Shown: positions 21,659 to 32,503 of the stretch, piece after piece
How the letters are laid out: each line of letters starts with the position of its first letter
Numbering within the stretch: position 1 is the first letter of the stretch
DNA from: Fallopia convolvulus
Taxonomy: Eukaryota; Streptophyta; Magnoliopsida; Caryophyllales; Polygonaceae
Length of the DNA stretch: 64,000 nucleotides
NCBI GenBank assembly: GCA_964016875.1
Contig: OZ024718.1
Coordinates: 7,259,001 to 7,323,000, forward strand
Reading direction: 5' to 3'
Program-made: the position numbers and the translations under genes
Notes under the pieces: generated by a model
The model's input: the letters and a program-made list of their open reading frames with translations, nothing else
Told to the model about the DNA's origin: nothing
The model's database searches: none

Positions 21659-23373
21659 TTTAGTTTGACGAATTGTTCTGTTTTCTGCTTAAAAACTTTG
21701 TAAGTTTTCTGTTTGTTTTTCTTGTTTTTCTTTCTTTTGTTTTCTTTTCCATTCTTTTTCTTCTTCTTATTTTTATTATAGTGGGGACACTGTAATTTTA
21801 AGTATGGGGTGGGAAAAGGTGGAAAACTTGTTGTCTTGTGTTTTGCTTGTTTTATGTGTTTTGTTTGTTTTAAAGAAAAGTGGTTCTAAAGTTGTTCCAC
21901 GAAAAAAGAGAAAAAGTTTGAAAAAATTTGAAAATTCCGAAGAGAAAAAAGAGTTTTAGAATTGATAGATATCCCTTTCTTATGTTCTATGATAGTTAGT
22001 TGCTAACATGATCGTATAATTCCTTGCAAGCATGTCTTTGAAATATAGCTGGATTCTTAATTTAAGGTTGTTTTTAGGAAGGAATAGCATTTGATGAAAT
22101 TGAGCATGTATACTTTTTAGCATAAGTGATGCAATCCAACAAAAGTTGCTACCTTGTGAGTTATTTTTTTGGCCTTATAGGGAGAACATCAAAAATCCCT
22201 CTTCTTTTCTTGTGTGATTTACTCTCTATATACATATTATCTCTTGGAATTGTGATGGTTATCTATTACTTGAGACCTATATGGGATTTATAGTTCATTG
22301 CATGTGAAGTTAGATGATAGAGAACTTATTTTTCATAAGCCTTACTAATCCTTATCTACCTTATTATTATCCTCTTTTTGAAGCCAATTTGAGACTTAAG
22401 CCTTTTATTTGTAGCTCCACAAAATTTGTTCCCTAGCCGAGATAAGCTTGACCCTATCCGGGGATTAGGACTTAGTTTGGAGAGGTATGTTTTGTTGAGT
22501 GCAATGTTATGTTTGGTTTGAAATTTAAGGATTATTGGGAAGGGTAGATTGGAAGTCTCTTGCTTAAATTGTTTATAAAAGAAAGATCTCTTGGTGATAA
22601 AAGATGCACAAAGGGAAGTTGTTAAGAAAGAGGAGTACACGGTGAAGCTCGGTAACGACCATGTTGGCTCGTTAACGAGGCAGCGAGAAAAGAAAGAAAA
22701 AATGAGCTAAAAGGAAAATATGAAGTAGGAGAAGTAGATGTGCATTTGTGTTTAAGGATAAACCAGAGGTTCTTTTGAGTTGTTTTTATGAGACTTTCTA
22801 GGATATGATGGGTGAGTGAAGAATAAGTGCATAATGTTTGAGTGAGTTTGGTATATTTGTTTTATGAGAGTTTGTGGTATGTGTGAGTTTTAGGAGTCTT
22901 TGATTCCCGGATATTATTAGCACCACATAGCCAAAATATTTCCACGCCTAATTGTCTTTACCAAGCCCCATTACAACCCGGTCGAATGGAAGCTTCTATG
23001 AGGTTTTTCATTGAGCCTAAGTTCTCTTGATGATTTTTATGTGTTTTGACAAATCTCAGGTGGAGAGTTTGGTGATATAAGTTTCAATTTCTATGTTGAT
23101 TTTTGTATATTGGATTGTGTTGAGAGTTGAATTTCTAAGCCTAAACACTTGAGAGTTGAGTGAAACACATTATCCTTTGTGAGGTTGGATTGTATTTTCT
23201 TATGTCTATTTAGTGCATATATGTGTGATGACATTAAGAGTCATTTGCTATTTTTCTTCTATGAGTTGAAATTGTTTTTAGATGATGGCTATGTCTTGAT
23301 AAGTATGATTGTTTGGTTTTGTTTTGTGTTTAGTGATTGCTTGAGGACAAGCAAGTCTAAGTATGGGGTATTT
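21659..23373 (+). other. A1 3' untranslated region and polypurine tracts
   Basis: No coding signal. A block GGGGACACTGTAATTTTAAG followed by TATGGGG (21783-21809) is conserved in A2, A3 and A4. TCGGTAACGA/TCGTTAACGA lie near 22650/22670. The last bases before the LTR, AAGTATGGGGTATTT (23359-23373), are the putative polypurine tract. Confidence 0.75.
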
Positions 23374-24853
23374 TGATGTTCGTGTTTTTGATATAGTTAT
23401 TAGTGTGTTTTCTTAGTTTTTTTGGTCTAGTTTTAGTAGTTTTAGAGTTAGTTTTGTGTATTTTTGGGTGAGTTTGCATATTTTGTGAAAAGTATGGAAG
23501 CTACTCTATTTTTTGTCTTTTTGTAGGTTTTAGCAAGGAAACGGTGCTTTTTGGAGTGAATTTGGAGTGCTATGGTGAAAGATGGAAGAAGACGAGATGA
23601 AGAAGTTGAAGTTCAAGCTTTTAGAGTTGAAGTGATGGAGAAGTCCAAAATCCAGGCTCGTTAACGAGGCTGTGAAGGGTCATTAACGAGGCTACAAGAT
23701 AGAGTTTTTCGATTGTTCGATTCTATGATTACCGATTCTGTGCGGGAATTTATTCTGTGTCGGTAGAGTGTCTTTAATGAGTTTTAGGGTTATTATGTTT
23801 TATATTTTAAGTCTTGTTATCCTTCTAGGTTTTATTTCTATCTTTTTTAGAGTAAGTTTTATCTTTTATCTAAGTTTCTATCTTATATCCTTTTTAGTTA
23901 GATAGCTTTATTAGTATAAATACCCTTCTTTATAGCCTAGAGAGGGGTGGCAAGAGGAGAAAAAGGAAGAGCCGAGAGAGAGAGAGAAGAGTCGGAGAAC
24001 GAGATCAAGGGTTGGTGGACGAGAGTTACCGAGGTCGTTAATCACGAGTTTCGATTCAGTTTTTGTTTGTTTTTCGGTTTCTTCTGGATTCTGTAAAACG
24101 ATATATTCTTATTAATTTGAAGTAGTTGATTTGTTTTCAAATGTTTTCTTTTATAGAATTTGTTTGTGTTATAATTATGAGTAGTGAGTAGTTCTCCTAT
24201 CTAGGGTCGGGGTTAAACCCGGCATAGTTATGCATGGTTTGATGAGTAAGATGATGTGTTGAATGCCTTATATTTATTTTTGAGATTGCTTGTTGTGCTT
24301 ATGCCTAGATGAGAATCGAGGTAATTTGAGTTCTTAACTTGATTGAGAGAGAAAGTTATAGACTTGAATGTTGATATTGTTCGATAACGAAAGTTTCGAG
24401 CTTTAGATCCAAAACAAGTGATTGAGTGAGTTAGTTTATGAAAATAGATTAATTTACTTACTAATCAATGAAAGTTGATGAATTTATCTATTTAAAGGCA
24501 TGATCTTTATCTTCTTACGAGTTTATATCCATGACTATGTTGTGGTGACCCTTGTCCTAGATCTTTCATTTTATTTGAATTCTCTTAGATCATATTTGTT
24601 ACTAGGTTCGTAGCCTCGGTACCGAAACTGTTTTAGGTCGTTAGTAGTCTACGCTGGTTCGTTAACGACCCTGACAAAGTCGTTAACGAGGTTGGGCGTG
24701 TGTGTGATTGTGTTGTTTTATTTGTTTTATCTTCGTTTAGTAGTTCGATAAACAAACAGCCTTGCTTCTCGTGGAATGATCCTGACTCCCCTATACTCAG
24801 TGGAGTCTTGACTTATAAATTTATTTGTTGTTCAGAGTAAAGGCCCGTCAACA
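23374..24853 (+). repeat. A1 3' LTR
   Basis: 1480 bp, TGATGTTCG to GTCAACA, followed by the target duplication CATAG. It differs from the 5' LTR by scattered substitutions and an extra stretch near 23845-23865. It keeps the phased series 24616, 24638, 24659, 24680. Confidence 0.93.
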
Positions 24854-24858
24854 CATAG

Positions 24859-25560
24859 CGAAGACATGTATGTATTTATAGTGGAAGAAAGGGAGTAGGG
24901 GGTCAAAAATCCTCCCCTAGGGTCGACCGAAATTACATTGTCACCAAAGCAAGTGGTATCTTGCTCCCATGCAATACATGCGAAAATTTTATCTTTCGAC
25001 TAAGATAGAATCTTCTACCATATCGATTTAATTACCATAATAAAGAAGATAAAAGTTTACAATAATAAATACTATATTTAAAGTAAAAGATAGCATAAAA
25101 AATAAAATTACATTTTTAACGAAAAATAGATAATTATTAAATTTTATCCGCTCACACATATTGATTTGATTTTTTTTCGTATGAATTGCACTTGCGTTAA
25201 TCTCGTTTGCACATTCCTTGTTTGGTGATCAACGTACCTCCTGAATGTGATTGATCAATTGAAGTTGCAATAATTTTCTAAGTTTGCCGACAAAAAACTC
25301 CGGTTTAATTCAATCATGTCCTCTATTAAAAAGAAACAAAGTTTTATTGATCTATTTGCTGATTTGATCAAAGTTTGCCGACATCTATCGCATCATCATC
25401 AATAGAGCCATCCCACTAATTTTGAGGTCCCTGATAATTAAATTAATTAGTGTTTTATCCGTACCATATGGGGAATTGGGGATGATAGAAATGAACACAA
25501 CAATGATTTTTAATTAAACATGAGGGGAGAATTGAATACATGAACAATTGTCTTTAATCA
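24859..25560. other. Old LTR half and AT-rich DNA
   Basis: The first 100 bases are the upstream half of the minus-strand LTR interrupted by A1 (a minus-strand TATAAATACAT near 24880). The rest is AT-rich with no gene, repeat or RNA signal that I can recognise. Confidence 0.4.
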
Positions 25561-25570
25561 TAGTGAAGAT

Positions 25571-26212
25571 CAGGAACGTAGTAGCCAGAAATTTATCATT
25601 GTAGGGTCAATAAATTTTTCCAACATAACTAATATACGTTTTGAGAAAAATTAGAAATAAAATATACAAATTTAGATAAATAAGAGAATATATTTTATAG
25701 AGGATGGACTAAAATATTTCAAAATACAATTACATTAAGAAACAATAATTTATAATGACAACTTATATAATTATGAGTTATGTTTTAGAATACATTTAGG
25801 TTAAGAAAACAATTTTTTGTCAAAATACAAATTAATTGAATCTATAAATATTAAAAGATCGTAACTAAAAAATAAAACCCAAACTAAAACCCTTGTGCTA
25901 ATAATAAATTGTATGATTCGATCGAGATATCCCTACAATAACTTATTGTTTCAAAGTTTTCGGGTTCAATCACATTATGAAAGTAGGAAGTTTAGCAAAA
26001 GATAAAAACATTCTAACTAATTAAGTAAATGACTTGTTAGAAATGGTTTGTATATGCCGAATCTCAAACGTTCATAACTTTTTGCTCAAATGTTAGAATG
26101 AGGCGTATAGTATATCAAATCGAAGCTATTGACAAGAGGAACATATATATGGGGAAAAAAATTTAAATTGGGGGGGCCATAGCCCCCACCCGCCCCCAAA
26201 TAACTCCACCCC
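25571..26212. mobile_element. Non-autonomous hAT-like element
   Basis: Flanked by a perfect direct repeat TAGTGAAGAT (25561-25570 and 26213-26222); 8 of these 10 bases would be the hAT-type target duplication. Ends are degenerate: left CAGGAACGTAG, right (reverse strand) GGGGTGGAGTTA, both near the common CAGGGGCGGAG terminus. The 642-bp interior is AT-rich without a transposase. The long flanking repeat is the strongest evidence; the superfamily is less certain. Confidence 0.6.
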
Positions 26213-26222
26213 TAGTGAAGAT

Positions 26223-26740
26223 AATACTTTTAATTATTTAGCCTTAACTTTTAGCTTAAATGATGATATTATAAATACTAATTAAATAAGAAAATCTGAA
26301 TGTGATCTTAAATTATTAGTAAATGTTAAAATTACATCTTCAATATATGAGACCAACTAATTGATGACCAATTAAAAGAAGTGCGGTCCGTTCTCTCGAT
26401 GGAGATTTTACTTTAAATAAAAGAAGTTAGGTAATAATTAAACACGGGATAGGCTAACCCCTAATATAATTACACATAAAATCTAATCTGGCGGGTCAAG
26501 CAATACATGAAAACATAAGTTATAAGAAAATGTAACACTAGCTATAAAACCCGCAACACTATTAGCCTCCCGATAGATATGACGAAAGTGTATTATAAAA
26601 AACGATAGGCGGAACTTAGGAGGTAAGGAGGGGCTAGCGCCTAGACGGTTAGACGGGGGCCTAGCCAGATTAGAAATATCTTGATTGTTTTATTGAGTTT
26701 CAACCTAGTCCTATTGTCCATAATCAATATAAATAAATAC
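26223..26740. other. AT-rich spacer
   Basis: Nothing recognisable except a short GC-rich patch near 26605-26660 with GGCTAGC/GCCTAGCC-like inverted pieces that resemble the edge of an old transposon. Confidence 0.3.
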
Positions 26741-26744
26741 TAAA

Positions 26745-27396
26745 TCGTGCTTGTGCACATGGCTTAACGGTTGAGCCTCTTGCAGGTCTCAGGTTCGAGC
26801 TTCAGGGTGGCAGCTTGCCCTTCTTTATTTGAATTGGTTAGTAAACCAGTTCTCACCCGAGTGCTCTAGGATAGTTCAAGTAGTACTTGGGCTACCCTAA
26901 ATCTTGCCAGGAAATCCATTTATGTTGGTACTCTTCAATTTTGATTGAGCTAGCTTGTCAAATTTATCCATTCCTTCTCAATGAAACTTTAGGGTTTGTT
27001 CGCATAATGGATCTGCTTTGTGGATCTAGTTCTGCTTCTAGCTCTTGTATCCTTAATCGGTTTCAAAGCCGATTTGACCTTTCTATCTACCATTCCCTTG
27101 AAATCTTTGCTTGTTCTGTTTTGGTGCTTGCTTTGGATGCCTTGGATTTGGGTTTTTCAGATTGGGTTTGTTCGTCTCCTTGTGGTGGTGGGCTTCTTGA
27201 TTCTCCGTTCCTGATTTCAGATCGATTTGAAGATTTGAAGTTTTGAAGCCTTAAAATTTGTTATGCCTAGGTTTGGTTTGTTGTTGTATTTTCAAGATCA
27301 CCATCTAGTAAATGGTGATTTAGACTAGCCTTGCTTTTTTCTGGTAGCCTAGTTTTTGCCATGGTTATTGTTGTTGCAATAACTTATCAAAAAAAA
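26745..27396 (+). mobile_element. Retroposon with tRNA-like head (SINE/LINE-like)
   Basis: Near 26759 TGGCTTAACGGTTGAG resembles the tRNA A box. About 30 bases later GGTTCGAGCTT (about 26792) resembles the B box, together an internal Pol III promoter as in tRNA-derived SINEs. The far end, GCAATAACTTATC and an A run near 27390, is the tail form shared by plant LINEs and SINEs. At about 650 bp it is long for a SINE, so it may be a SINE head joined to other sequence. A 79-codon frame from 27007 is probably incidental. No target duplication found. Confidence 0.45.
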
Positions 27397-27443
27397 TTGT
27401 GACAAATTCGTACATCAATAAAAGAGTAGCATCAAATTAAATA

Positions 27444-27718
27444 CTCTCTCGGTCCTAAAATAAATGGGATTTTAGCCTAAATTTTTTGTCCTACTCCGTA
27501 TAATATATGGGGTTTTGAGCTTTCTATATTCGTCTTTCTTGGTAATTGCCATTCTAACCAATTCAATCTAATAGAAATGAGGATGGTACACTTTTCAAGT
27601 AAATAAAATTTACTTTTTAAGTAAAAAGATGAATAATTATTTGATTTAAAATAAAAGTAAAGTTTTTCTTAATATATGTACATAAGGTTAAAAGCCATTT
27701 ATATTGGAACGGAGGGAG
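27444..27718. mobile_element. Stowaway-like MITE
   Basis: A 275-bp segment starts CTCTCTCGGTCCTAAAATAA and ends ATTGGAACGGAGGGAG, near-inverse of each other and matching the CTCCCTCCGT terminal repeat of plant Stowaway (Tc1/mariner) MITEs. A TA precedes it; the TA expected after it has mutated to TT. No coding capacity. Confidence 0.85.
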
Positions 27719-27719
27719 T

Positions 27720-28287
27720 TTTCATTTAGTAGCCTCAAACTAAGGAGCCCAATTATGCATGTGTCAGCATAATTCATCAACATTAGTTTTGAATTTAATA
27801 TCATCGTAGGAGAGGTTAGGTAAGTGATTGTTTTTTGGTCCCACATAAGAGATTAGTCAGTGACGGATCCAAGATCCATTGGATGGGGTGCGGATTTTGA
27901 ACATGCCTAATTATTAAAAAAAAAATTATCGAATAAATCAAAGTAGTTTAAATATCAAATTAGTAGTATAAAATAATAACATTAAGATAGTTTGAAAAAA
28001 AAAGAGCAAACGTAAAAAATAAACTACATGTGACTCTTTGCTACAAGATAATTGACATTTATGAGTATCAAAACATTAAAAACGATCTTAATAACATCAT
28101 TTTAATGATACAAACATATTTATCTCAATAAATACCGCCAAACTATAAAAAAATCTACATAAACCTATGTTGACCGAACCCTAAATATGAAATCATTTAA
28201 CTTAAGGGGTTAAATCGTCTTTTAACAAGTTTTTTGCAATTAATATGTTAACGAGCACATAGCAATTTATTTATAGGATTAATTAAT
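27720..28287. other. AT-rich spacer
   Basis: No gene. GTGACGGATCCAAGATCC at about 27861 looks like the end of another hAT-like element, but its partner end was not found. Confidence 0.3.
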
Positions 28288-28291
28288 GAAA

Positions 28292-29892
28292 AAGAGTCGC
28301 TTGCGAATGGGCGCCTGTGTGAGAAATAAGAATAAATCTCGCTCGTTCAATCCAAAAAATCAACGTCCCTGATTAAACATTCATTATAAAAAAAATAAAA
28401 ACGGCACGGGCGAATTTTTCCCGTATTATTCGCGTATTTTTCAATAAAATACGACACGGACGAATTTTTCCCGTATTATTCACGAATTTTTCGAAAAATA
28501 AATTTTTATGAGACGCGCCCAGTTTGTTAATCAGAAATAGCGATTTGTTCATCAATATTCACCAATTGTTCATCAATACTAACTAATTGTGCATTGAGTT
28601 TTTTTATAACATTGTACATCGATTTCGAACTTTTTTAATTTTTAATTTTATTTTTTAACCTTATTTATGTGTAGGAATACAATATTATGAAGTTTTTTAT
28701 GCACATATAATTAGTTTTTTATATACCCATATTTGTTCATTGATATACTCGTATTTGTTCATTGATATACGCCTATTTGTTCATTGATATACCCATGGTA
28801 TACCATTATTTGTTCATTAGTATACTTCTTTTTTGTTCATTGGTATACCATTATTTGTTCATTGATATACCCTATTTGTTCATGGATATACCCTTATTTG
28901 TTCATTGATATAACCTTATTTGTTCATTATTATACTCTTATTTGTGAATTGAAATAAACTTATGTTTTATGTGTCAATGCTATCAACTTGTACATTTAGG
29001 ACTATTAATACCATCAACTTATACATTTAGGACTATCTATTTGTGCATTTTTTGCATTTATTTTGTGCTTTAAGGCTATCTTGAATTCAAAGTATAATAC
29101 GAATGAAGTGCTTTAAGACTAACTTTGTCAATACGAATGAAGTGCTCAATATAGTACCAAAATAAGATAAGTTTGATGTAGAAACTTGAATGCAAAAGAT
29201 AATAGATAAAGAATTTGAATTTGCAATAATATGGTGTATGCTAAGAGAACAAGATAGCAACAAATCGAAGAGGAGTGCTTGTGCCTTATTTAGCTATGAA
29301 CAAATTGATGTTATTAATGAACAAATATGCATATAGCAATGAACAAATTTAGGTTAACAGTGAACAAATATGTATCTAGTAATGAACAATTATATGAAAA
29401 AGGCAATGAACAAATATGCATAAACTAGTGAATAAATTGATGTTACTAATGAACAAATATGAACAAACCGATGAACAAATATGCCAAAAACAATTAATAA
29501 ACATTTTTCATTTTTTATGAACAAAATCACAATGTTGATGAACATATTGCATGTAATTTTGATACACATTTGTTCATTTTTTATGTACAAACAATAGAAT
29601 TTTGATGCACAAGCAATACTTTATTTATGCACAAAAGCACAGTTTTGATGAACAAAATCACAGTTTTGATGAACAAATCCACATTATTGATGAACAAATC
29701 CACAATACTGATGAACAATCTGGGCGCGTGTCCTATTTCCGTTTTTTTCAAAAATACGCGAATAATTCGCCCGTGCCGTTTTTTCCCCATTTTAAGTGAA
29801 ATGATCAGCGCCTTTGATTTTTCTTGATCCAACGGCTCCTGTTCTTTCTTATTTCGCACCTGGGCGCCCATTCGCACCTGAACCGGACTCTT
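28292..29892. mobile_element. Long-TIR element with TTTGTTCAT arrays
   Basis: The first 250 bases (AAGAGTC, GCGAATGGGCGCC, ACGGCACGGGCGAA) are matched on the opposite strand by the last 180-250 bases, giving long imperfect terminal inverted repeats. The inner left arm (about 28545-28930) repeats TTTGTTCATTGATATACC-like units; the inner right arm (about 29295-29715) repeats ATGAACAAAT, the reverse complement. The whole 1.6 kb is thus one large fold-back. AATTAAT flanks both ends (28281-28287 and 29893-29899). No transposase. Long TIRs suggest a Mutator-like or Foldback non-autonomous element. Confidence 0.7.
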
Positions 29893-30147
29893 AATTAATT
29901 CCTATATTTATTTGATTTTAATTAGTATCATATCAATTTAAGTATAACCTAATACATATATTATATGTATAATGTATCTAATGAATTGTTAAATTATTGT
30001 TGAACGTATGCGAAACTGATGGCGGTGGGCCACCATATTGGGTTTGTCAATCTGACATTTGTTTTGACTCTTTGAGAATTGGCCCAATTTGGATTTGGTT
30101 TCCCCACAGACCTGGACCATCTGGTATTTTGTTTTCATTTTATTTTA

Positions 30148-31400
30148 TCTATAACTATATATTAAAGTTGTCCCTTTTCGAGCCACCGAAACGATTCTTG
30201 CCCCACCTCATATTAATAAAATTAATTTTTATTCCTAATATTTTAACTTTTTGTTATTAATTTCTTTTTTAACTATTTAAATCTATCCTTAACAACAAAC
30301 AAATATCTATTTAGTATAACAATATCTTTTGAAAACTTTCACATACAAATATTTAAAATTAAAGATAACAAATTTAAAATATTTTAAAATAAGTATAAAT
30401 TTCTATTATCTTTTAGCATTATATCTTTTCACGAATTTATTTATAGATATATTTTTTCTTTTATAATAAAAATATTAATGATAATATATAACTATATATT
30501 AAAGTTGTACTTTTTTTAGCCACCAGAACGATTCTGGCCCCACCTCTTATTTAAAAAAAAATAATATCAATTTCTAATATTATAACTTCTTTCTATTAAA
30601 TTCTTCTTTAACTATTTAAATTTCTCTTTATAATTAAAAAAATATCAAATATATATTTAGTATAACAATATATTTTGAAAGCTTACTTATACAAGTATTT
30701 AAAATTAAAGATAAAATATTTTAAATATTTTAAAATAAATATCAATCTTTTAGCATATATCTTTTGATGAAATTATTATAGATATATATTGATTTTCTTT
30801 TATAATAAAAAATTAATGATAAATATTTATAATGTTAAAATTAATTAAAATAGATAATAAAATATTTAATAGATATATTGAAATATTTGATAATCTCAAA
30901 ATTTACGTACATAGAAAGTGAGAAAATATGAATAATATAATATTTAATCTTATCTAATCTTAACTTTATCAAATCACAAAATGAGTTTGGCCTCATCTTA
31001 AATTAAATTAATTAAAATATAAATATTTTATGTAATTAAATTCTCTTTAGCTTTCATACCTTATTATATCTTATTTATTAAGTTAACTAATACTTTTTTA
31101 ATTCTTATTTCTTCCACGTTTGAATATATAAATTTATTTATTCATATTTTATCTTCTTTTTTAATTAAATATATATGAAATATCATCAAGGTAAAAGATA
31201 AATGTAATTATTTTATCTTAATAGATATCTTCATTCTCAACATTAAATTTAATCATTTATATTGATTAAAAATTGTACATTCTACGAGAAATAAATTACT
31301 TATATTAAATTTACATAATATTTTTATTTATTAATATCCTATTTATAATGTCTATAAAATACCGAACCATAGTCGTACATGGTACGACGGGTACAACTAG
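30148..31400 (+). mobile_element. Non-autonomous Helitron
   Basis: 5' end TCTATAACTATATATTAAAG after an A; 3' end CTAG followed by T. A hairpin, GTCGTAC-ATG-GTACGAC (31372-31388), lies 8 bases before the CTAG: the Helitron 3' signature. No target duplication, as expected for insertion between A and T. There is no Rep/helicase. The first ~340 bp are repeated in tandem starting near 30487 (ATAACTATATATTAAAG, AGCCACC, ACGATTCT). Confidence 0.7.
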
Positions 31401-31518
31401 TTTTTAAAATTTTAAAGCCTCTATTCATTTATTAAAACGCTTCGTTTAAAAAAAATATACTGTAATTGATAAATCTTGTTAAATGAAACCACGAGTTTTA
31501 TGAGTCATCACCTTCCTC

Positions 31519-31992
31519 TAGGGTTATTCAAATGGTCCGGCGACCCATAACCCGACCCGGTCCAACCCGGAATTTACGGGTCGGGTCACAGGTCAAAAAT
31601 TTTGAGATTACGGGTTACGAGTCGACCAATAAAACCCGTAACCCGACCCGTAACCTGTAATATTATTTTTTTTAAAATATTTTTTATAATAGATAATTAT
31701 ATTTATACTTTATAATAGATAATTAAATATTTTTTAAATATTTTTTATAAATAGATAATTATATTTATTCTTTATAATAGATAATTAAATAGTTTTTAAA
31801 TAGTTTTTTACGGGTTACGGGTCGGGTTAACGGGTCAAATGGATCATTTTGACCGTTTGACCAGGTCAAACGGGTCAACGGGTTGACCTGTAACCCGACC
31901 AGTAAAACCCGTAATACGGGTTACGGGTCGGGTCACGAGACAATTAATTTTTTTTTATGGGTCGGGTCGGGTCGATCCGTTGAACAACCCTA
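31519..31992. mobile_element. hAT MITE with 8-bp target duplication
   Basis: 474-bp element with terminal inverted repeats TAGGGTTATTCAAATGG / (reverse) TAGGGTTGTTCAACGG and perfect 8-bp flanking duplications CCTTCCTC (31511-31518, 31993-32000). Inside are many ACCCGACCC / GGGTCGGGT runs in opposite orientation, making a second nested inverted repeat. No ORF of note. Confidence 0.88.
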
Positions 31993-32080
31993 CCTTCCTC
32001 CCATCTTTTTCCACTTCACAAAAGAACAGAGGCCGACTACTCCGACTCTAGTGCTCCTTCGACTTCCTTCAACTTCAACA

Positions 32081-32254
32081 ATGGCGGATGACGATGGTTG
32101 TTGCCTTCGGCGATTCCGGCCTGGCGGACCTGCCCCTAGTCCCTCCAGAATCCGCCCTGTCATGCCCCTAATCCTTCCCGGCTCCTTGCCCCTCTCTATT
32201 AAAAATTCCGGCGAACGAAGGGGGGGGCGGATGCCCACCCATGCACCCCCCTAA
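32081..32254 (+). pseudogene. Unidentified 57-codon 5' gene fragment
   Basis: ATG in good context (CAACAATGGCGG) begins a GC-rich frame MADDDGCCLRRFRPGG..., preceded by a CT-rich leader-like region. After 57 codons it runs into LINE sequence in the opposite strand. It could be the captured 5' end of a host gene or of a retroposon. Function is unknown. Confidence 0.25.
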
Positions 32255-32261
32255 ATCCGCC

Positions 32262-32503
32262 GATTTGACCTTTCTATCTACCATTCCTTTGAACCGCCAA
32301 CTAAATGTGTCCACATTCCCCGACTCATCAAAAACCGCCACCGAGGCCAATTTTAGGAGAATCGAGCTAGGCCAAAGGGAGGAAAGCTCTGCCCATTTCT
32401 AGCCATCCCCATCTTGCCAATAGTCCCTCACCATCAAGGAAGACAAGGTCAAACTACCGCCATCTTGTAACAAGTATGATAATGGCTTGTCTATAAGCCA
32501 ACG
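32262..32503 (-). pseudogene. L1-type LINE ORF2 C-terminal remnant, downstream part
   Basis: Minus strand reads WLIDKPLSYLLQDGG, then SSLMVRDYWQDGDG and VDTFSWRFKG, the C-terminal region following RT in plant L1 ORF2 proteins. A TAG replaces a Trp codon in the middle. The sequence continues on the other side of element A3 at 40634, where KVVRFWVDRW joins it in frame, so A3 inserted into this LINE. Confidence 0.75.

Larger units (their letters stand above)
11453..24853 (+). mobile_element. Athila-type Gypsy retrotransposon A1
   Basis: 13.4-kb Ty3/Gypsy element with 1.46- and 1.48-kb LTRs, a tRNA-Asp-type primer site, gag-PR-RT-RNaseH-INT order and a third ORF after integrase. Exact 5-bp target duplications CATAG lie at 11448-11452 and 24854-24858. 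Long LTRs, the DLGAS-type protease class, FMDD RT and the ORF3 place it in the Athila lineage. LTRs differ by a few percent by eye. Lesions: frameshifts near 13066, 13150 and 14000, stops at 13722, 14096 and 17455, and a frameshift near 18543. ORF3 is intact. Confidence 0.95.

Noticed and set aside
26759..26802. tRNA gene
   Set aside because: A- and B-box-like words are present but no acceptor, D or anticodon stems can be paired; a SINE head fits better.
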